Source: DASRHK01 sp035650495
GTDB lineage: Bacteria; Pseudomonadota; Gammaproteobacteria; Nevskiales; Nevskiaceae
DNA length: 20,025 nt
Direction: 5' to 3'
Assembly (NCBI GenBank): GCA_035650495.1
Contig: DASRHK010000185.1
Location: 1 to 20,025 of the forward strand
This document shows, one piece after another, positions 1-7,300 of this stretch. The notes beneath the pieces are model-generated. The model saw nothing but the letters and a program-made list of their open reading frames with translations, was not told the DNA's origin and ran no database searches. A program made the position numbers and the translations under genes. Position 1 is the stretch's first letter. Every line of letters begins with the position of its first letter.

Positions 1-1
1 C

Positions 2-604
2 TGGCCGGAAGCCGCGAGCCTCGAGCTGCCGCAGCGCGACCAATGGAGCCGCTATCCGTTCGTGGCCGCGCTATTCGAGTACGCACACGCGCTCGGTCGT
101 GCGCACACCGGCGACGTGGACGGCGCGCGCGCGGCGATCGCGCGGATGCAGGCGCTGCACGACGCCACCACCGAGCCGAAGTTCGACTACTTCAAGCGCC
201 ATCTCGAGGTGCAGATCAAGGCCGCGAACGCGTGGATCGCGCATGCCGGCGGACGCGACGACGAAGCGATCGCCGCGTTGAGCGCGGCCGCCGAGACCGA
301 GGATGCGCTCGGCAAGCATCCGGTGACGCCGGGTGCGTTGATGCCGGTGCGCGAGCAGCTTGGGAGCTTGCTGCTCGAGGTCGACAAGCCGGGACTGGCG
401 CTCGACGCCTATGAAGCCGCGCTCAAGACTTACCCGGGTCGTTATCGCGCGTTGTACGGCGCGGGGCTCGCGGCGGAGCGAAAGGGCAATGCGGAAGTCG
501 CGCGCGACTACTACGGCAAGCTCGTGCAGCAGGCCGGCAAATCGCAGCGACCCGAGCTCGCGCACGCGCGCGACTTCCTCGGCGCGAAGGTTGCTGCTCG
601 CTGA
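2..604 (+). CDS. TPR-containing protein, C-terminal fragment
   Basis: This reading frame is open from the first bases of the window, so only the last 200 residues are present and the start lies upstream. The fragment is rich in Ala, Leu and paired helices. The clearest tetratricopeptide-like units are near its C-terminus, where phrases such as LALDAYEAALKTYPGRYRAL and KGNAEVARDYYGKLVQQAG show the usual small/large residue pattern. TPR folds act as protein-protein interaction scaffolds; the partner cannot be read from the fragment. The stop codon lies 3 nt from the stop of the convergent hydrolase gene, with no room for a separate terminator. I am confident that it codes and is TPR-like. Any more specific role would depend on the missing N-terminal part. 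Confidence 0.85.
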   Translation, partial: WPEAASLELPQRDQWSRYPFVAALFEYAHALGRAHTGDVDGARAAIARMQALHDATTEPKFDYFKRHLEVQIKAANAWIAHAGGRDDEAIAALSAAAETEDALGKHPVTPGALMPVREQLGSLLLEVDKPGLALDAYEAALKTYPGRYRALYGAGLAAERKGNAEVARDYYGKLVQQAGKSQRPELAHARDFLGAKVAAR

Positions 605-607
605 GGA

Positions 608-2128
608 TCAGTGCGCGCGTTTCTGGTGTTTCTTGTGCCTGGCTTTCTTCGCTGATTTCTTCAGCGCTTTGGCTTTCGACGCAGGCTTGTGGGCGGAGGC
701 TTTGCCCGACGCTTTCTCCGCCACCTTCGGCACGTCGAACGCCGGCGGCTGCATCGACTTCACGCAGCCGATGTCCAGATCCTTCGCGCTGCCGGCGGCG
801 AAGAACTCCGCGATGATCCGGTCGTAGCACTCCATGTGCGTCAGGCCATCGGGAGCGTGCCCGAGGTTCGGGACTACGACGACGCGCGCGTTGGGCAGGT
901 GCGACGCGACTTTCTGCGCCCAGTCGACCGGCGTGGTCGCATCCATGTCGCCGGCCATCAGCAGCGCAGGCACGTCGCTGACGAGATAGCCGTTGCGCGG
1001 GATCTCGATCTGCGGCACGTTCCAGATGCGGCACGCCGCGATCTGACGCTGCACGCGATACGATCCGAACACGCTGGTCGAAAGCGTCGCGATCTCCTCC
1101 GGCATGATGCGCATCGTGTCTTCGGCGCAGCTCACTGACAGCAGCAGGCCGTTGGCGCCGGGATCGGCGGTCGCGTTCATCGCTTCCAGGATCGGGTCGA
1201 AATTCCCGTACGCCGCGCGATGCAGAAGCCACGGCAGCTTGCGCTGCGACGTCGTGCTGACGAGCTGGCCGCGCACGGCTTCCCAGAACGGGCCCGGCTC
1301 GAGCGGCACCTTGCGGCCGTCGGGCCGCTGCACGCTGATCGGGCCGCCGGCGAGCGTGTTGCGGATCGCCTTGACGTCGCCCGCAAGGTCGTCGATTGCG
1401 CGATGGCAGCGCGCGTCGGCCGCGCATTGCTCGGCGAGCCGATCGAGCACTGCTTGCGCATTCGCCGAGAACGACAGCGGCAGCTTCTCCGCCGGCGTCA
1501 GCGTGCCGAGCATCGCGATCGCGCGCACGTGCGGCCGATACGCGCGCACGTACTCCTGCACGAGGCGCGTGCCGTACGACAAGCCGGACAGATCGATCTT
1601 GTCGTGGCGCAAGGCGGCGCGGACTTGCTCCAGGTCCTCGACGGCGGCGCGCGTCGTGTACAGCGACAGGTCGGCCTTGGCTCCAAGCTGCGTGCGGCAT
1701 TCGCGCACGATCTCCGGCGCCAGCACGGGCACGAAGGGGTCGTAGAACTTCACGGGGCAATCGAGCGGATTGGAGCCGCCGGTGCCGCGCTGATCGACCA
1801 GCACGATGTCGCGATGCGCGCGATAGATCGCGCCTTCGCCGGCCCAGAACCGCGCCGACGCCGTTTCCGAGATGCCGGGCCCGCCGGGAAGATCGTAGAG
1901 CGGCGGCAGCGTCTTCTCGCCCTTGGCGGGGACGACGACGATCTTCAGCGGGATCTTGCGGCTCGCCGCGTCGCTGCGATCCTCCGGCACCGGCAGCGAG
2001 CCGCAGAGCAGCGGCTCCGGGACGCCTTCGATCTTGCAGGTCTGCAGCTGGAACGCGGGACGGCCGAACAACGCGCAGCCCGACAGCGCGAGCGCGGCCG
2101 CGGCCAGCAAGCCATGACGATGCGACAC
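608..2128 (-). CDS. Alpha/beta hydrolase, TAP/proline-iminopeptidase-like lipoprotein
   Basis: This 506-residue hydrolase resembles the tripeptidyl aminopeptidase and proline iminopeptidase branch of the alpha/beta hydrolases, which cleave N-terminal residues from small peptides or related amides and esters. I chose the GTG start because a GGGGG ribosome site lies about 8 nt upstream; the frame stays open to a TTG at 2170. The N-terminus is a lipoprotein signal (LALSGC) with the lipid-bearing Cys at residue 18, so the enzyme probably sits on a periplasm-facing membrane. The DLPGGPG oxyanion motif is near residues 79-85, followed by DQRGTGGS, the nucleophile elbow GLSYG (Ser184), the acid in GDMDATTP (Asp396) and NLGHAP (His424). 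The last 28 residues are very Lys/Ala/His-rich, which is unusual for the family. The substrate is not determined. The gene is divergent from the MAPEG gene. Confidence 0.9.
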   Translation of the reverse strand: MSHRHGLLAAAALALSGCALFGRPAFQLQTCKIEGVPEPLLCGSLPVPEDRSDAASRKIPLKIVVVPAKGEKTLPPLYDLPGGPGISETASARFWAGEGAIYRAHRDIVLVDQRGTGGSNPLDCPVKFYDPFVPVLAPEIVRECRTQLGAKADLSLYTTRAAVEDLEQVRAALRHDKIDLSGLSYGTRLVQEYVRAYRPHVRAIAMLGTLTPAEKLPLSFSANAQAVLDRLAEQCAADARCHRAIDDLAGDVKAIRNTLAGGPISVQRPDGRKVPLEPGPFWEAVRGQLVSTTSQRKLPWLLHRAAYGNFDPILEAMNATADPGANGLLLSVSCAEDTMRIMPEEIATLSTSVFGSYRVQRQIAACRIWNVPQIEIPRNGYLVSDVPALLMAGDMDATTPVDWAQKVASHLPNARVVVVPNLGHAPDGLTHMECYDRIIAEFFAAGSAKDLDIGCVKSMQPPAFDVPKVAEKASGKASAHKPASKAKALKKSAKKARHKKHQKRAH

Positions 2129-2222
2129 CGTGGAAAGCCCCCATCGAGAACCGATGAGCCAGAATAGCAACCGGCGCCGCCTCGCGGCGAGCGCTCAATC
2201 AACACACACGGGGAGTCGACTC

Positions 2223-2597
2223 ATGATCACGATGCGCTACGCCGGCGCGCTCGCGCTGGTCTTTCTGGTGCTGTCGATCCGCGTCATCCAGGGCCGCACG
2301 GGGAAGGGCGCGCCGAGCCTCGGCGACGGCGGCAACAACGAGATGCTGCGCCGCATCCGCGGCCACGCGAACTTCGCCGAGTACGTGCCGATCATCCTGG
2401 TGATGATGGGCTTGCTCGAAGCGCGCGGGCTGTCAGCTGCGATGCTGCACGCGCTCGGCGGCGGATTGCTGATCGCGCGCGTCTCGCACGGCTACACGTT
2501 CGCCTTCATGAAGGACTCGGTCATCGGCCGCTCGCTCGGTGCCGGATTGACGCTGCTCGTGCTCGGCGCGGCCGGCGTCCTCTGCCTGATCAAGTAG
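2223..2597 (+). CDS. MAPEG family membrane protein
   Basis: This is a 124-residue, four-helix membrane protein of the MAPEG family (membrane-associated proteins in eicosanoid and glutathione metabolism). Bacterial members are mostly of unknown function, and some have glutathione transferase or peroxidase activity. The sequence shows a first helix followed by the loop GDGGNNEMLRRIRGHANFAE, whose Arg-X-X-X-His/Asn-Glu pattern is the family signature, and then three more hydrophobic stretches. The ATG is preceded by GGGGAG with about 8 nt spacing. A hairpin (CGCCGC/GCGGCG, 2175-2189) lies in the leader. The last 35 codons are also read in antisense as the C-terminal tail of the MFS exporter gene. 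The final helix lies in that overlap and is needed for a normal MAPEG fold, so I take both genes as real. Confidence 0.92.
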   Translation: MITMRYAGALALVFLVLSIRVIQGRTGKGAPSLGDGGNNEMLRRIRGHANFAEYVPIILVMMGLLEARGLSAAMLHALGGGLLIARVSHGYTFAFMKDSVIGRSLGAGLTLLVLGAAGVLCLIK

Positions 2598-3958
2598 CAC
2601 AGCGCCGCGGCGACGGCGACGAAGATCGCGCCGACGACGAAGGCGAGGTGATAGCCGGCGGTCAAAGTCTCGGCGTTGAGCGAGGGGCCGGTGCGCGCAG
2701 CCGCGATGGCGGCGAGCACCGCGAGCCCGAGCGATCCGCCCATCATGAAGGACGTGTTGACGATGCCCGACGCGAGTCCCGAATCCTTCTGCTCGACGTC
2801 GCTCATCGCGGCGAGCAGGACCGGATTGAACGCGACGCCGGCGCCGATGCCGAGCAGGATCATTCCCGGAAAGACGTCGAGCCAGTAGCCGCCGTCCACG
2901 GGCGCGCGCGCGAACAGCGCGAGGCCCGCACCCGCGATGAGCAAGCCGGCGGCGGCCGGCGCACGCAAGCCGAAGCGGGTCACGATCTTCGCCGACCAGC
3001 TCACCGAGAACGCGGCCATCACCAGGTCCGACGGCACGAAGGCGATCCCGACCTGGAACGGGTCGTAGCCGAGCACCAGCTGCAGGTAGAGCGCCGAGAT
3101 GAAGAACCAGGCGAACATGCCCGCCGCCCACAGCACGCCGACGATGTTGGCGACGATGATGTTGCGCAGCCGGAACATCGCGAGCGGCACCAGCGGTTGC
3201 GCGACGCGCGATTCGATCGCGATGAATGCAACCAGCAGCGCGATCGCGCCGCCGAAGAGCGACAGCGTCTCGCCCGACGTCCAGCCGGCCTCGTTGCCGT
3301 TGACGACCGCGTAGACCGCGAGCAGCAGCGACACGGTGATGGTGATCGCGCCGGCGACGTCGAGCCTGGTCGCGCGCGCATCGACGCGATCGCGCGGGAT
3401 CATGCGCAGGCACGCGAAGTAGGCAGCGGTGCCGATCGGGATGTTGACCAGGAAGATCGCATGCCAGTTGACGGCGCTCGTCAGCACGCCGCCGAGCAGC
3501 GCGCCCAGCGCGCCGCCGCCCGAGCAGGTGAAGCCGTAGATCGCCATCGCCTTCGCGCGATCGGCATCCGCCGTGAACAGATCCATGATCAGGGATAGTG
3601 CGACCGCAGTGACGACCGCTCCCCCGACGCCTTGCGCCGCGCGCGCCGCGATGAGCGGGATTTGCGCCGTCGACAGCCCGCACGCGAGCGACGCGGCGGT
3701 GAACAGCACCAGTCCGGCGAGGAACAAGCGTCGATGACCATAGAGGTCGCCGAGGCGCCCGCCGAGCAGCAGGAAGCCGCCGTAGGTCAGCATGTAGGCG
3801 TTGACGACCCATACCAGCGAAGTCTCGGTGAAGCGCAGGTCCGCGCGGATCGAGGGCAGGGCGACGGTCACGATGGTCGTGTCGAGCACGATCATCAGCA
3901 CGCCCGCGCACAGCACGTAGAGCGCGAGCCAGCGGCGGTGCGGATCGAGGGAAGTCAT
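2492..3958 (-). CDS. MFS drug-efflux transporter, DHA2 (EmrB/QacA) family
   Basis: This 488-residue inner-membrane transporter belongs to the 14-helix DHA2 branch of the major facilitator superfamily, which uses proton antiport to expel drugs and other amphipathic compounds. The first helix carries DTTIVTVALPSIRADL (from Asp26), typical of DHA2. Motif A is GGRLGDLYGHRR (about residues 66-77), and the helix 5-6 region contains WHAIFLVNIPIG (165-176). The length and the number of hydrophobic segments match the family. The ATG has GGAGA about 6 nt upstream. The final 34 residues after the last helix (from YLIRQRTP onward) are hydrophilic and are encoded wholly antisense to the MAPEG gene. No EmrA-like adaptor or TetR/MarR regulator is adjacent. 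The substrate cannot be inferred. A short inverted repeat overlaps the ribosome site. Confidence 0.93.
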   Translation of the reverse strand: MTSLDPHRRWLALYVLCAGVLMIVLDTTIVTVALPSIRADLRFTETSLVWVVNAYMLTYGGFLLLGGRLGDLYGHRRLFLAGLVLFTAASLACGLSTAQIPLIAARAAQGVGGAVVTAVALSLIMDLFTADADRAKAMAIYGFTCSGGGALGALLGGVLTSAVNWHAIFLVNIPIGTAAYFACLRMIPRDRVDARATRLDVAGAITITVSLLLAVYAVVNGNEAGWTSGETLSLFGGAIALLVAFIAIESRVAQPLVPLAMFRLRNIIVANIVGVLWAAGMFAWFFISALYLQLVLGYDPFQVGIAFVPSDLVMAAFSVSWSAKIVTRFGLRAPAAAGLLIAGAGLALFARAPVDGGYWLDVFPGMILLGIGAGVAFNPVLLAAMSDVEQKDSGLASGIVNTSFMMGGSLGLAVLAAIAAARTGPSLNAETLTAGYHLAFVVGAIFVAVAAALCYLIRQRTPAAPSTSSVNPAPSERPMTESFMKANV

Positions 3959-3965
3959 GGCGTCT

Positions 3966-3985
3966 CCATATCGTAAGTCCTATGG
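3966..3985. promoter_or_regulatory. Short inverted repeat in the MFS / 91-aa divergent region
   Basis: CCATA and TATGG form 5-bp arms separated by 10 nt, just upstream of the exporter start and overlapping its ribosome site. The position would suit a TetR- or MarR-type operator, but the arms are short and no regulator gene is next to it. It could be a chance match. Confidence 0.25.
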
Positions 3986-4101
3986 ATTGGTCGATCGAGG
4001 TCCGCGGATTTCGACAGATCTTCGGCGCCATGATCCAGATCAATGCCGCGAGCGGTCCGGCGGCGCACAGTTGCGGCACCTCATCACAGCAGGGTGACGC
4101 G

Positions 4102-4377
4102 ATGTCCAGGATCCAGACCGCTTTCAAGAACGAGCTTCAGCTGCTCTCGCTGCTTCGCGACGAAGTGAAGCTGCACACGCATCTGCTCAAGGCCGACGTG
4201 CGCAAGCGCTTCGACGAGCTGGAGCGCCGCTGGGCCGAGCTGCAGGCGCAGATCGCGCGCGCCGAGGTGGCGGGCGCCAATGCCGGCGAAGACGCGCGCG
4301 CGGGCGTCAAGAAATTGATCGAGACGCTGCGCGCGGGCTACGAGCAGATCAGCAAGGCGCTGAAAGCCCCAGCCTGA
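4102..4377 (+). CDS. Small coiled-coil protein of unknown function (91 aa)
   Basis: I do not recognise a named family. The protein is almost entirely helical and charged. Residues 8-55 (from KNELQLLSLLRDEVKLHTHL to RWAELQAQIARAEV) show heptad spacing of Leu and other hydrophobic residues, so a coiled coil is likely. A second helix (VKKLIETLRAGYEQISKALK) closes the protein. There is no signal peptide or membrane segment, so it should be cytoplasmic. I chose the ATG at 4102 because AGGGTG lies about 8 nt upstream; the frame also opens at 3982, but that 40-residue extension has no matching character. It converges on the large peptidase gene with only 10 nt between the stops. A structural or membrane-associated scaffold role is possible but unsupported. 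Confidence 0.75.
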   Translation: MSRIQTAFKNELQLLSLLRDEVKLHTHLLKADVRKRFDELERRWAELQAQIARAEVAGANAGEDARAGVKKLIETLRAGYEQISKALKAPA

Positions 4378-4387
4378 GCGCGAACCA

Positions 4388-7300
4388 CTAGCTGTGGCTC
4401 GGACGCCGTCGGCGACCGAGCCACAGCATGCCTGCGACGAGCAGGAAGATCTCGTCGAGCGCACCGCCGCCGCCACCGCCGCTCGGCGTTTGCGATCCGC
4501 CGGTGCCGCCGGTTCCACCCGTGCCACCGGTGCCTCCAGTGCCACCGGTACCGCCAGTACCGCCCGTGCCTCCGGTTCCACCCGTGCCACCGGTTCCACC
4601 CGTGCCACCGGTGCCACCCGTGCCGCCGCTGCCACCGGTTCCGCCGGTGCCGCCGGTCGGCGCCGCAGCGACCTGCACGCTCTTCGGATAACCGACGTTG
4701 CCCGCAGCGTCGACGCCTTGCACGGTCACCGTGTGTGCGCCGGCGCCGAGCGCCGTGAGCTGCATCGTCTGCAACGTGCCGGGCGCCTGCGGCGACGGAA
4801 TCGCCTGCGCCGAAGGCTGGCCGTCGATGAGCACGCGATAGTGATCGACTGCGCCGAGCGCGCAGATTCCGTTCTGCGCCGGCGCGAGCCACGTGATGGT
4901 CACGCCGTTCGAATCGCCATTGGCGCCGAGCATCGTGATCGCGCCCGGCGGCATGCCGTCGTGATCGTAGTTGCCCGAGTCGTGCAGATCGTGGCGGAAC
5001 GTCGGCCACTGCGGCTGACACGCCGGCGCGTCCGCGACGTTCCATTCGAACAGATAACCCTCGCGCGTGATGTCGGCGAGGCGCTGATCCTGCGACAGCT
5101 CCGGCGGCGCGAACAGCCAGCCACTGGTGACTTTCGGGAAGCCGGCGACGTCGGCGCCGCTCGCGCCGTCATACGCGTGCAGCAACCCGAGCCCGGTTCC
5201 GGCGAGCACCTGATTCGACGATCCGCCCGCGACCTTGCCGATGTTGCTCGCGGAGAGGAACTGGTAGTCGTCGGTGATCGTCGGCCACGCTTGCAGCGAG
5301 GATCCGGTCGACGCGTCGTACGCGCCGATCAGATGGTTGTAGGGCGCGTTCATGCCGGGCAGCAGCAGGTTCGCCACCTGGCCGAGGCTCACGCCGTACT
5401 TGACGACGTCGAGCGAGCCGTCGCCGAGCAGATCGCCGACGCTCGCGGACTCGAACAGGTTGAACTGGCCGGTGCGATCGGTCGCGTTCGACAGCGGCCC
5501 GAAGTCGCTCTGGTTCATCGGCGTGACGAGCGTGCCGCTCACATCGTAGATCGACAGATCACCGCTCGTCGTGGAGACGACGATGGCTTGGGCGCCGTCG
5601 AGTGTCGCGAGCGCGGCGTCATGACCGGGACCGATCAGCGGCAGCGTCGTCTGCAGCGCGCCGTTGAGGTGGATCGGCCAGCCGGGAAGGAAATCGCCGG
5701 TCGCGCCGTCGATCGCATAGACGCGCGACGAGCTGCCCGCGGCTTGCGCGATCGCCGCGATGAGCACGCCGCCGGGACCAGCCTGCGTATCGCCGGGCCC
5801 GGGCGATTCGACGTCGTAGGTCTCGTTCGTCGCGATGACGACGTCGTCCTTGCCGTCGCCGTTCAGATCGCCGATGGCCGGATTGTTGATCGACTCGGCG
5901 GAGATCTGCTGGTCGGAAGGCTGACCCGGATCGACGAGGTTCACCGGGAAGTGCGCGACGCTGGTGCCGTCCGGACGCCACGCATAGAGATGACCGTCCA
6001 TGCCGGCGACGACGATGTCGGGCGCTGCGGTCTTGCCTTCGAGATGCGCGATTGCAGGACTGCCGATGAAGCCGCACTTGCGATGCACGGTCGGCTGCTT
6101 CTGATCCGCGCCGCGACAGTTGGCGAGATTCATCGACTGCGGGAAGCCGGCGCGCTGCGTGCCGTCGTTCTCCCACACGTAGACGTGAACGCCGGCGACG
6201 GTGATCAGCTCGGGCTTGCCGTCGCCGTCGAGATCGGCGACGACGACTGCGCGCGGCTCTTCGCGCGGCGGCGTCGCGGAGGCGAGCTGCGTCAGCGCGG
6301 GCGAGGTGAGATGCGCACCGGCTTGCACCTGCAACAGCGTCTGCACCGGGAAGCCGGCGAGCGCACTGCCGTCTTTCCGCAGCACGCGGATCACGCCGTC
6401 CTCGGTCGGCACGATCAGCTCGGGCACGTTGTCGCCGTCGAGATCGGCGTAGCGCAACGGCGTCTCGCCGCCGGCGCCGAGCTTCATCGGATAGCCCGCG
6501 CGCAGCGTCGGATCCGAGAACGTCGACAGCACGCGCCGGTCGATGCCGGGCGTCGGCACGCCGGAGCAGGTGACGGTCAGCCGGACTTCGAACTCCTGCG
6601 CGTAGGGATTCGGTGCGCTCGACGAGAACGTCGGGCCGCCGGTGTCGGACGCTACGGAATTCGAAGCGAGCGCAGTGCGCACCGCCTTGAGATCGACCGT
6701 GCCGAAGCTGCTGACGGGCGCGCTCGCGTCGCCTTCGGCGACGGTGTGGTACGACGTCGGCGCCTCGCCGACGCCCCACTGCAGCTTCCAGTGGAAGCTC
6801 GGGCAGATCGACGCGCGCGTGCTCGCGGCGCCGGTGATCGCGACGCTGTCGCCCGTGAGCGGCGCGTACCAATCGGGCGAGTGGATCGCAGCCTGCGGCG
6901 GAATCTTGCCGTCGTGCGCCATCTGCACCGCGGCGCCGAGATTGACCCGGCCCCACGCAAAGTGCGGCGACCAGCCGCCGTTCGCGGGATCGGGAATGCC
7001 CGCGCCCAGGCCGTTCAATTGCGTCGCGGCTTCGGCAGTCTGCTCGAGGATCTCACGCGTCTCGTCGGGCGACAGCGTGAAGCCCGCGCGGGCTCCGGCG
7101 CTGATCACCATGCCGGCAGCGCCCGAAGCCTTGCCGGTGTTCTCCGAGCCGGTCGAGCCTTCCATCGCGATCGAGCCCTTGCCGCCGTACTGATCGGTGT
7201 TCGCGCTGCGGAAGTAGGTCGACACGAGCGGCTGATTGCCGAGCGGCAGGCCGAGGAACACCGCCGCGGCCTGGCCGAGGCCTGCCTGGTCGAAACCGGT

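Noticed and set aside
423..2198. A 591-codon minus-strand frame overlapping the lipoprotein hydrolase
   Set aside because: It is a frame-shifted shadow of the hydrolase; the hydrolase frame has the lipobox and catalytic triad.
4391..4427. A canonical Rho-independent terminator
   Set aside because: The hairpin is strong but no T-run follows on either strand, so I list it as a hairpin with uncertain terminator function.
4496..4657. A CRISPR array or intergenic satellite
   Set aside because: The units are 9 bp, have no spacers and stay in frame inside a coding sequence.
4428..4691. A small plus-strand frame giving a Pro-Pro-Val repeat protein
   Set aside because: It is the antisense reading of the Gly-Gly-Thr repeat in the peptidase gene and has no ribosome site or domain of its own.
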